A DNA stretch of 64,000 nt, from NCBI RefSeq assembly GCF_029227915.1, contig NC_079875.1, positions 26,296,001 through 26,360,000 on the forward strand, written 5' to 3'. Source of the stretch: Hydractinia symbiolongicarpus. Taxonomy: Eukaryota > Cnidaria > Hydrozoa > Anthoathecata > Hydractiniidae. Shown one piece after another: positions 11,536 to 20,495 of the stretch. How positions within the stretch are numbered: the stretch's first letter is position 1; the number at the start of each line of letters is the position of its first letter. A program made the translations under genes and the position numbers. A model generated the notes under the pieces. The model had not been told where the DNA came from and made no database searches. It was given only the letters and a program-made list of their open reading frames with translations.

Positions 11536-12462
11536 TATATATGTATATGTTGATGAAGCTAAGGACACATGGGGATATTTCTTTCCTAGCTGACGGAGTG
11601 TACAGGCATGGTCAATGGGTGGGGAGCTTTCTAAAATAATCAGTCCCGCGTGTGTTCTGACAACAAGAATATGTACATCACTAAAACCAGACTTGTGTTT
11701 TACGTGTTTGGACTTAATTGGCCACACTAGGCTTTCAAAACAACTGTTCATTCTTTATTAAGGAAAATAATTTACAAAGAGGTGGCAAGCCACCGCACCT
11801 GTTAGGTCTTTGGAAATTGGTTGTACTCCTCTGGAGAAAATGCCTCTAAAAGCACAATTCTCTCTTTTTACAAGGAATTAATTTAAAAATATATAAAAAA
11901 AATAAAAAGGACACAACACATTTGAAAAGATGAACAGAACTTTAACCACGGGCAGGTAGGTTTCGACCCATATTTCTGAACCTAAGTACCCTGGATGTCT
12001 AGCTGGGTCACCTCGAAGAGGGCCGCGGACGGTCATCAGTAGAAACTAGACATCCCTATCTTCCTAAAGTAAACTTTGACCATGTGGGAAACTCTTTCAG
12101 CAAGACAAAAATGAAAATATATAATACAGGCGAATTTGACCGTATTTGCTCAGCAGGGAGTCTTGCGGCGGTCCCGCGTACTCTACTTTATTCAGAAATA
12201 AGAAATATCGTGTAGCAAAACTGTATGCAAATGACGGTATATTTGGAGACGCGTAAATTTTCCAATCGGAATTTGGCAAGTACCCACTTCCAATTCGTTC
12301 CATTGAAGCGATTATCATAACTGAATAGCTTTAAACTGACTCTAACACACCACATCTTGCATTGCTTTACCATATGCATAGAGTTTTCCTCTACAAAGAT
12401 AGGAAATAATTAGACAAGATTCATTATATCTTATTTCATAATTTACTCTTGATTTATGTCAC
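11536..12462. other. Non-coding interval
   Basis: No gene seen. A small inverted repeat (GGATGTCTAG at about 11992, CTAGACATCC at about 12046) may be a decayed element end. Confidence 0.35.
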
Positions 12463-12642
12463 TAAGGCAGCGTTTACATGGAGCCCGTAATGAGTTCAAA
12501 CCGGTTTGACTTTCACCCCGGTTTGAAATAGCCCTTCTGTTTACATGAACAATTTCGGTACGGCTTGGCGAAGTAATAAAATTCGTCAAATCTTTTTTCT
12601 AGTTCCAGTCTTTTCCGCGCGTATTTTTAGGATTATTTTCAA

Positions 12643-13460
12643 GATGGCGACGAGCAAGACATATGCTATGAAAAACTTCTCTATGCTTATATCATTTTTT
12701 TTAAGTTCGCTGGGTTCATTGGTTGCTGTGTTTACGAGAAATGTTGAATATCTACTATCACTTCGTAGGCAACAGCAACGACATCTGTTTAATGCTGTGG
12801 AAGATCACAATGCTGTGCTAAGAAAAATGCAGAATTTAAAACATAGGTAGGTTGCTTTTTGCTTCCCTGTCCTGTGCTTTACTAGCTTAATATCCAGAAA
12901 GAAAAATTATTGTCTTTACGACTGAAGTTTTTTTTATTTAGGGTAAACAAAAGACGAAAAAGAAGAAGATGGATCAACCCAGGACGTACTGATCTTTGGT
13001 GGCAAAATTTATACTCTGGAGCGTTGCTGGAACAGGAATGGTGTCAGAACTTAAGAATGGACTACCCTACATTTATGAATTTAGTTGATAAAATCCGTGT
13101 AGAAGTTGAACCGGCACACAATTCATTTCGAATAGACACTCTTTCTGCTGAGAAAAGAACAATGAATGTGCCTTTGGACGGTTAAAAGCAAGATGGAGAA
13201 TTTTAAATCGATGTCTCGATGTTGAATTGGATTTTGCAATGAATCTCATTTACTCTTGTTTTGTTCTTCACAATTATTGTGAAATAAATAAAGTTGATGT
13301 GCATCCTGACTTGCTCCAAGTACAAATGATGAACGAAGAACGATGTCAAAATTGTGAACATCATAACCAAGTTTATCGGCTATACACGTACAACTCACAT
13401 CGAGGAAAAGCTGTCAGAGATTCTGTGATGGAATACTTGCATGATAAAATGGAAAATTAA
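12643..13460 (+). pseudogene. Harbinger (HARBI1-like) transposase, internally deleted
   Basis: Exon 1 runs from ATG at 12643 to 12846 (donor AG/GTAGGT). Exon 2 starts at 12942 after a TTTATTTAG acceptor, and the phases agree. The exon 2 start encodes a basic patch (VNKRRKRRRW), then the family motif GRTDLWWQN and EWCQNLRMDYPTFMNLV, which are standard N-terminal Harbinger nuclease features. The sequence then jumps near 13160 from the EKRTM region to the C-terminal ECAFGRLKARWRIL and FVLHNYCE blocks. The whole catalytic DDE core between them is deleted, with a frame change at the junction. The C-terminus ends at 13458-13460. Confidence 0.88.
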
Positions 13461-14347
13461 ACTATGAACATTTGTTTTTAACTTGTATTATATTGTATTT
13501 TTTATAGATAGAAATATTTGTGAACAACCGTCTTTTTAACTTGTATTATATTGTATTTTTTATAGATATTTTAGTCACTAAATGATGTTTTATTTTTTAT
13601 TGTATCCAAACACTCACAAATATTGATGCAATGTTTTTTCTGACCAGGTGTTTTTAAAATGTGCTTTAAATGGCTTAAGCTTGAAGGCCTCTCTCTGCGG
13701 TTTGCTACATGTCGCACTTTGCAACGTCATTTTTGTTACTATTTCCAGTCTTCTTGTTTTTACGCGACCCGTTGAAAAAAGGCAAAGAAATTGCTCTTAT
13801 TGACGTAAAAACAGACATAATTAAGTTGCAAACATTTTTTTGTATTCGCCAAATTAATTACTCGCCAAAATTTAGTCACTTAAGGTATATTATAAAGCTT
13901 AAAAAGTTGGCTAACAAGTCCTTTCGTTCTCAAGATATTCACATTTAAAGATATGATGTCATATTTAAGTAATAGAAAATTTTGACATTTTTAGTCATCA
14001 GCAATTTTTGTTAAGACATGTGCATTCAAACTTTATCAATGCATAGACATTATTGTCGCTTCCGCCAAATTAAAGAAACAGTAAATCTAATTTCAAAAAA
14101 GTCCACAAGGTTGTTTGGGATTAACACATAAAAATCGAATTGTTTAAATTTTTTTTAAATATATATATAAAGCTTTTTCTACAAATATATACAAAGATAA
14201 TATAATAACTATGAAAAAGTCTAAATAATAAAAATAATGTTTTAAAATATATATATAAAGTTTTTTCAACATTTTTTTAAAAAATATATCAAGCTTTTTA
14301 TACAAATATGTACAAAAAATATTACAAAAAATATATACAATAACTAA
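13461..14347. other. Non-coding centre of the Harbinger element
   Basis: AT-rich stretch between the two convergent genes. It holds a 36-bp direct repeat (13477-13512 and 13532-13567) and several ATATATATAAAG-like repeats near 14156-14300. No gene seen. Confidence 0.5.
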
Positions 14348-15604
14348 AGTCTATTTTTCTTCAGTTCTCCTTGGTGTTTGAGGTGGAGACATAAACGGTT
14401 GTTGATATTGTGGTGCGTGATGACCTTGATTGTAATAAGGATATGGAGGATGAGGAGCTGGTTGTGCTTGGGATTGTAAAAATGCATTGGCCAAAAGTCC
14501 TAGGCCGTCCTTTATTCCATTTCCAATAGAATTTATTGATTCGGTCATTGCTTTTATTGCCTGCTCTGTCCCTTCCAGTGATTTTCGCAACAATTCAGTG
14601 TTTTGACGTTTTATCTCTAGCTCTTCCCGTGTTAAGTCAACACCATATCTCGTTGATGCGCAGATAATTTTTTTTGCATGTTTTTATATTTTCCTTTATC
14701 CTCCGGTATTACATGTGCTTCCTCTGGTGCTTCACGTCCCTCCTCCGGTATCACAGGTGCTTCCGACTCCTCATCGATGATTGTCTTCTTCAATATTCAG
14801 TGAAACTTTACCTTGCGGTATAGCTGTCACTGAAGGACAACCACCCCAAATTTCCTTCAAAATGTTGTAATGTTCAGCAACAAGTCTTCCCGAACCAGAA
14901 CGAGTACCTTTATCTACAGCATGTTTGTACCCACGTCTCAGTTCTCTAATTTTGTTTTTTATGCGGGCGTACCCTTCTTTTTTTGATTTATCCAACTGCT
15001 CAACTCGTTTTTTGTATTCCATATTTGTTTCGGTCTCTTCTTTTGCTGGAATTGATTCGGGGCCAAAATCAGAGACCGGGTACATTCTACTCATCATGGA
15101 CCTTAAATCTCCATACATTTTAATGAAATCAGCCTCAAAGTCAAGCCCCTCAAATGTTTTTGAACTCTTATACTCATTTAGGTTGAGTAAAAGAGATTCG
15201 ACCATCTCACTACTCCATGTCCATCTTCTGGTGGAAACGTCTGCTTGCTTTCTTTTTTGTCCAGCAATATTTTTTCTGTGCTGTGGTTGTGGTGGTGGTG
15301 GTGGCTCATCCGGAAAATCGTCATGAATATCTCTGATATTGATTGTTTCTAACTGATTTTCTGAATGGCTGTAAAAATTTGAAACATCACTCTCTAGATC
15401 CTCTGACATCGTCGCTGAGGAAACTGATTTTTTGCTAAAAACAAGATGAAAAATACGAATAGGTAACTTGCTCCACTTGTACAACAAATCAAAAATATGA
15501 TAACTAATCAGTAAGGCTCACCTTAAGCCTAATCTTCGTTTCTTGAAGTTGTTTGAATTTAAAAATGACGAAGAACACGAAGCACTTGCGTTGTTGTTGT
15601 CCAT
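14348..15604 (-). pseudogene. Harbinger-associated Myb/SANT-like DNA-binding protein
   Basis: Exon 1 is 15604-15522 (ATG at 15604, donor AAG/GTGAGC). Exon 2 starts at 15434 after TTTTTAG, in matching phase. The domain contains TRRWTWSSEMVESLLLNL, a middle part with FEADF and YGDLRSMMSRMYP, then KNKIRELRRGYKHAVDKG and AEHYNILKEIWGG. This tri-helical Myb/SANT-like fold is the partner protein of Harbinger nucleases and binds element ends. The frame closes at 14771, but downstream minus frames continue the protein with an acidic PEEGREAPEEA stretch, a short coiled-coil-like segment (LTREELEIKRQNTELLRKS) and a Pro/Gln/Tyr-rich tail ending at 14351. At least two frame changes separate these, one at an A8 run near 14671. 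Confidence 0.75.
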
Positions 15605-15926
15605 TTCGAAAAGAAAGACAGCCAGCATGCGGCAACAAGATTTATCAAATTCGCGCATGTGTATAATATAATTGACGCATGCGTAGATACATCGATACAG
15701 CCAAACCGGTCCGCGGTTCTGTTTACATGAGCTTTTCAAACCGGTTTTAAATCTCAAACCTATTTCTCACTCCGTAGTTAATTTCAAACCGGTTTGACTT
15801 TGAGTACGGGTGTACTCATGTAAACGCTATTAGAAACTTGACCGTCAACCGTATTGAAAATCGCAGCCGTAGTGAAATCTCAAACCAGTTTGAACTCACT
15901 ACGGGCTCCATGTAAACGCTGCCTAA

Positions 15927-16611
15927 TGCATTTTGAGGCGCGAAAGCTTACAGCGTGAAAGCTTCTTTCAGTGTTCGATTGCCAGAAATTCACCACACAT
16001 TGGTTGATAAATAGCTTTGACTAACAGAATCCAAATTAACAAAATGCATGGCATATTTGTATATTTTTCATCATTATTATGTTCGTGTATTGTCTATTTT
16101 CAAGGTTAGTAGTAGTAGTAATATATTTCGTGAGAGATCATATAGATATAAAGTACTACATATGGAAATAACCTAAAAAAAGGCTTTCGAGCCATATGTA
16201 CACTGTATGTAAACTCAACATTCATGATTACAATAATTCAGTTTTCCGCACACACACAAAAAAACTCGTTTAAATATATAACTATGTCTGGTAATAAATA
16301 TATATAAATATTCGGTGATATGATAATAATATATTAATAGACTGTCTATATATCCGTAGGCGACCACGTGGCTAATGCGAAAAAATGGGTTAAAGGATAG
16401 TGTATTGACGGTTGAGTAAATTTGTGCAAAAAAAAGAAAAGAATATCTTGTAAAAAAGTAGAGGGGGAAGGGGGTTAGCGCGGGCGGAAGGGAAAACAAA
16501 AGAGCAATAAGATTGCGGTAAAGTTAGTAAACAAAAGAAAGTAAAACTACTAGTACAAAATATAATACAGTATTTACAGGTGTTAAGAATTTAGATGAAA
16601 GTTAGGGATGT
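15927..16611 (-). other. Flank and probable 3' UTR of the CR1-type element
   Basis: Between the Harbinger element and the CR1 stop codon. Read on the minus strand, a short ACT-type microsatellite (GTAGTAGTAGTA on the plus strand at about 16107) may be the 3' tail of the CR1-type element, since such elements end in short tandem repeats rather than poly(A). That would place its 3' end near 16105. Confidence 0.4.
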
Positions 16612-18993
16612 TTAAATGTCAGCTATTATTGAGTTCAACTTTTCCGAGAATGTTGCTTTAGAGTAGTTACAGATTGTTAAACAGTATTCATTCCAATTTT
16701 TACAAGCTAATCTTGGTAGAGGAAATAGTTTACCATCAATATGGGGGAGAAACATACCTCTGCTTGCTGCCTGTCTAGTATGATGGTTATGAACAGTGCT
16801 AGATTGTTTAAAAAGTTTGTTTATGTTACTTGGTAGCATATTATTTTGGAAGTTATACATCAATTTACATGATTCCGTAATGTAAATGTGTTTAAGATTT
16901 TGTAGATTTTTAATTTTTATAATTTTATTAATGACTTTATGAACCTTAGCGATTTGGACGTTAAGTTTGTCAAGTTTGGTATATGGAGATCCCCAGGCAA
17001 GGTTACAGTATAATAAATAAGATTGCACGAAGCTGGCATATACATTAACGATGCTTGATGCTGGTATTAAATGTTTGACTTTATGCAATACGCCGATACC
17101 TTGTGATGTTTTGATTTTTACCTGTGTTACCTGTTCTTCCCAGTTTAGCTTGTCATCAATGTGTATACCTAGATACTTGACAACCTGTTTTTGTTCGATT
17201 TTAGAGCCCATGATTTTAATTAAAGGTGATTCTTCATCTTGTTTGTTCCTGAAATAGAGAAAATTTGATTTTTTAACATTGAGACTAAGAGCATTTGATA
17301 TCAGCCATTCACTGATGTTGTTGAGTTCGTGATTTATGTCCTTAACAAGAAGATCTTTGTTTTTTCGTTTTAGGAATAAGCAAGTATCATCTGCAAACTG
17401 GGTGACCTCCAAGACCTTGGATGCATTGCTAATATCATTGATGTATAATACAAAAAGTAGGGGCCCAAGTATGGAACCTTGGGGCACCCCACATTGTATG
17501 CTTAGTGGTGGAGATAAACTATTCAGAATGGAGACACTTTGCTTTCTATCTGTCAGATAGGATGCGAACCATTTATTTTGTATACCTCGGATGCCATAAT
17601 GATGAAGTTTTCTTAGAAGGATGGTGTGATCTACAGTATCAAATGCCTTTGCTAGGTCAAGAAATACACAACTGGAAGGTGTTTTGTTTTTCAAGGCTTG
17701 AGAGACTTTATTTATAACTTCAAGAATAGCATGATTTGTAGACTTGTGCTTTTGAAAGCCATATTGGGCGGTGTTAATAATATTAAAACAATCTAGGAAT
17801 GATACCAGCCTGGTATGCATTAGTCTTTCTATAATTTTGTCAAAGATTGGCAAAATGGAAATAGGCCTGTAATTTTTCGCCTCATATCTGTCACCACTTT
17901 TGAAGAGGGGAAGTACCTTTGCCAATTTTAGCTTGTCTGGAAATATACCACTTGAAAAGGACTCATTGACAATTTTACACAGAGGATTAGCTATTATTTC
18001 ATCAACATCTTTTAAAATTTTTATTGGAAAGTGATAGATGTCAATGGCTTTTTTATCATCAAGTGACATTATGGTGCTAGTCATCTCTTCATGTGTGACT
18101 GCATTACAGAAAAAACTGTCACTTACAGGATTTGTCAAAAAATGTGTAAAATGTTCCTTGGACTTTGGAAGTATTTTTACTAAATTTGGTGCAACATTCA
18201 CATAGTATTGATTGACAGCTGATGCTATGTCACATGGTTTTGTTAGAGTTTTACCATTTTGAATTATTGTTGTAGGATGGGCACTAGTTTTCTTCTTTCC
18301 CAGTATTTGATTTATTCCATCCCAGTGTTTTTTTATGTTATTTTTGTGTTGCTCAAAGAATCTTTTGAAATAATAATACTTAGCGTTCCTTATTGTGTGA
18401 TTGACTTTGTTCCTCAGGACTTTGTATTGATGTAATATTTCTATGTTTTTGTATTGAATATATTCTTTATAAAGTATTTGTTTTTCTTTAATTAAATCTA
18501 ATATGTGATTACTTACCCATGGTTTTCTCAGTTGTTTGTGATCCTTTTTCTTGGTTTTCCTGAATGGTGCATGTTTATCTAGTACTTTGTTCAAGGTGTC
18601 ATGAAAAAAGTCATACATGTCATTGACATTGTCAAAATTATTCAGTTTTTTGTTGATGTTTTCTGTCCGAAGATCATCTTTGAAAAGATCCAAATTGAAT
18701 TTTGAAAAATCTCTTTTAACCGTTTTAAGATTATTCCTATCTAATGATTTTAGATCTATAATTATGAAATTAGGGAGATGGTCTGTCACAGAATTGAGAA
18801 TGTTTCCACTAGTGCATATATCAGTGATGTCATTGTAAAATATGTTGTCAATCAAAGTGTATTTACCTTTTTCACTAAGCCTTGTTGGTTGCGTTATATG
18901 TGGAAGAAATGAGAAGTTCAACATAAAGTCTAGGAAGGTGTTTGTTTCAGAGTGATTATTGTAGTCAAGAAGGTTTATGTTGAAGTCTCCCAT
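16612..18993 (-). CDS. Endonuclease C-terminus and reverse transcriptase of CR1-type element
   Basis: 793-codon open frame. The first ATG used here (MGDFNIN) is the conserved endonuclease motif itself and not a true start; the protein really enters from the upstream frame. The catalytic endonuclease residues in GDFN and TDH are present. The RT has the palm motif FADD with both aspartates. The C-terminal region after the RT has the HHTRQA segment typical of these elements. No stop interrupts it. Confidence 0.88.
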   Translation of the reverse strand: MGDFNINLLDYNNHSETNTFLDFMLNFSFLPHITQPTRLSEKGKYTLIDNIFYNDITDICTSGNILNSVTDHLPNFIIIDLKSLDRNNLKTVKRDFSKFNLDLFKDDLRTENINKKLNNFDNVNDMYDFFHDTLNKVLDKHAPFRKTKKKDHKQLRKPWVSNHILDLIKEKQILYKEYIQYKNIEILHQYKVLRNKVNHTIRNAKYYYFKRFFEQHKNNIKKHWDGINQILGKKKTSAHPTTIIQNGKTLTKPCDIASAVNQYYVNVAPNLVKILPKSKEHFTHFLTNPVSDSFFCNAVTHEEMTSTIMSLDDKKAIDIYHFPIKILKDVDEIIANPLCKIVNESFSSGIFPDKLKLAKVLPLFKSGDRYEAKNYRPISILPIFDKIIERLMHTRLVSFLDCFNIINTAQYGFQKHKSTNHAILEVINKVSQALKNKTPSSCVFLDLAKAFDTVDHTILLRKLHHYGIRGIQNKWFASYLTDRKQSVSILNSLSPPLSIQCGVPQGSILGPLLFVLYINDISNASKVLEVTQFADDTCLFLKRKNKDLLVKDINHELNNISEWLISNALSLNVKKSNFLYFRNKQDEESPLIKIMGSKIEQKQVVKYLGIHIDDKLNWEEQVTQVKIKTSQGIGVLHKVKHLIPASSIVNVYASFVQSYLLYCNLAWGSPYTKLDKLNVQIAKVHKVINKIIKIKNLQNLKHIYITESCKLMYNFQNNMLPSNINKLFKQSSTVHNHHTRQAASRGMFLPHIDGKLFPLPRLACKNWNEYCLTICNYSKATFSEKLNSIIADI

Positions 18994-19084
18994 TATAATT
19001 TGTTTCTTATTCTCTTTTCTTGTTTTTTTAAAGATTTCTTCAAAATTGTTTTTAAATATGTCTATAAATTTTCCTGTCGGATGT

Positions 19085-20116
19085 CTATATGTAAGTACCT
19101 ACTAGGATGTTCTCATTGTGAACATTCAGTATCTCTATAAATAAAATTTGGAACTCTTCATGTTCAGTACAAAAAGAGGTAGAAAGATCTTGTCTTACCT
19201 TGTAGTTGAGATTTTCTTTTATATACAGCCCACACCCTGAGTTTCTAGTAGTACCACAACAATATTCGTATACATGATAACCAGGTAGTGATTCAGGTTG
19301 TATTGTTGATCCATTCTGTTGCCAAGTTTCAGAAAGTCCAATGATGTCAAATTTATGATCTAAAAGGTCAACTAGGTTGCACAAATTATTAATGTTTTTA
19401 GCAAAGGATCTTATGTTTGTATGCAGTATTGACAAGTTGTTTGAATTCATGTTGGCTTTCATACTAGGTTTGTGGAATTCATGAGTAGTATAGTATTTGA
19501 AGTTGTGGACAGATGGTACAGATGAGTTCCCAGAAATAGGATTATCGATTGTCAATTCTGTTAGGTTTAAAAGGTTGTCAAACTGGTTGGTGTGATTAAT
19601 ATTTAATTTACTTTGACAACGACAGTTTAACAAGGAGTTATAGGTGAAGTTGGTTAGTTCATCGTTAGTTATTTCTTTAAACGGAAGTGAACTACAATCA
19701 TCACATGACCACAATTTTAAGTTTAACTTTTTTTTATTTTTATATGTTATATTAGCACATCTTTGGTGTATATAATGTTTACCAAGGCTACAGAAAATTA
19801 ATGGACTTTTAATAACTTTGAGACAGAGACAGGTTTTATTAAGGTTAGGTGGTGGTATGCTGTTATTAGAACTCAGAGTAGAAAGTAAAGAGGTATTTGT
19901 TTGTAGTTGAAATGGAAGAAAATTGTTCAGACATGGATTACAGTACCAATTGCTCTCACATTTAGATAAAATTGTGAGAGTTTTCTTTGTGAGTTTTAAA
20001 CAGGACCTATGGAGCCATGTGTTACACAGATTACAGTATATACAGTCAGTCAGAGCAGTTTTGTGACAAATATTACAGATTAAATTTTCTACTGGTAAAT
20101 AGGTTTCAGAGTCCAT
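19085..20116 (-). CDS. PHD finger plus N-terminal endonuclease of CR1-type element
   Basis: 343-codon frame starting at ATG 20116. Residues about 12-60 form a Cys/His finger of PHD type, and a second partial finger (CLCLKVIKSPLIFCSLGKHY, then CANI, then CDDC) follows at about 95-145. From about residue 230 the APE-type endonuclease starts, with NIRS and SETW motifs that include active-site Asn and Glu positions. It is truncated by a frameshift near 19088. Ordinary codon use and long open length suggest a recent copy. Confidence 0.85.
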   Translation of the reverse strand: MDSETYLPVENLICNICHKTALTDCIYCNLCNTWLHRSCLKLTKKTLTILSKCESNWYCNPCLNNFLPFQLQTNTSLLSTLSSNNSIPPPNLNKTCLCLKVIKSPLIFCSLGKHYIHQRCANITYKNKKKLNLKLWSCDDCSSLPFKEITNDELTNFTYNSLLNCRCQSKLNINHTNQFDNLLNLTELTIDNPISGNSSVPSVHNFKYYTTHEFHKPSMKANMNSNNLSILHTNIRSFAKNINNLCNLVDLLDHKFDIIGLSETWQQNGSTIQPESLPGYHVYEYCCGTTRNSGCGLYIKENLNYKVRQDLSTSFCTEHEEFQILFIEILNVHNENILVGTYI

Positions 20117-20179
20117 TTATTTATACGTACTATAGTGTTCATTCATTGATTTGATCATTTTGTTGGTTCTGGTACGAGG

Positions 20180-20495
20180 AGGTCAATGAAACGACTTACT
20201 GGATTGGCTTATTAGTCGTCACAATACCAGTTGTGTTTTTTTGTTAGTAGGAAGATGGAGTGGTTTCTTGTGACCCAGTTAGAGCCCGCGCTCTACTAGA
20301 AAACTTCCGGCAACATCCCACAGCCTGCACAGTGTGCAATCTTCTTAATTTCCCTCACATGGCTTGGGTTAAGCCTGGGCTATGGTAACATTCACTCCCC
20401 ATGCTAAATCGCCGTCAAGAGGCACCGAACCCCGGTCTCCCGCACAGCATACGAGAGCTATAACATTTAATCTACTGCGCCACAACGCCGTAAAC
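20180..20495 (-). repeat. tRNA-derived SINE-like sequence
   Basis: Read on the minus strand from about 20490, the sequence begins like a tRNA. It has a pol III A-box-like TGGCGCAGTAGATTAA and, about 45 bases on, a B-box-like GGTTCGGTGCC (plus-strand 20421-20431). The 3' part of a cloverleaf does not pair fully, so I do not call a functional tRNA. A non-tRNA body seems to run to about 20180-20250. This fits a SINE or a tRNA pseudogene. The tail and target duplication were not found. Confidence 0.5.

Larger units (their letters stand above)
12466..15923. mobile_element. PIF/Harbinger DNA transposon, complete ends, defective transposase
   Basis: A 3,458-bp element flanked by TAA on both sides (12463-12465 and 15924-15926), the 3-bp TWA duplication of PIF/Harbinger. 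The terminal inverted repeats begin GGCAGCGTTTACATGG and match over about 44 bp with two mismatches. Inside is the usual Harbinger gene pair: a HARBI1-like nuclease on the plus strand and a Myb/SANT-like DNA-binding protein on the minus strand. Subterminal CAAACCGGTTTGA-type palindromes recur at both ends and may be binding sites for the Myb-like protein. The nuclease gene has lost its DDE core, so the copy is non-autonomous, although its ends look intact and could be mobilised by a relative. Confidence 0.93.
16612..20116 (-). mobile_element. CR1-type non-LTR retrotransposon, near full length, one frameshift
   Basis: Two adjacent minus frames form one polyprotein of roughly 1,165 residues. 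The first (20116-19085) begins with a PHD/RING-like zinc finger (CNICHKTALTDCIYCNLC, then WLHRSC, then NWYCNPCL) and a second Cys-rich block, then enters an APE endonuclease (LSILHTNIRSF, GLSETW, SGCGLYIKENL). The second (18993-16612) continues it with MGDFNINLLD, SVTDHLPNFI and a complete reverse transcriptase (SCVFLDLAKAFDTVDH, GVPQGSILGPLLF, FADDTCLF). The frames meet at about 19085-19095, where a single base change of phase would join YRHPTGKF to the endonuclease. Such N-terminal zinc fingers are common in CR1/L2-like elements and probably bind nucleic acid. Confidence 0.9.

Noticed and set aside
20405-20490. Functional tRNA gene on the minus strand
   Set aside because: The A and B boxes are recognisable, but acceptor pairing is incomplete and the B box deviates from consensus.
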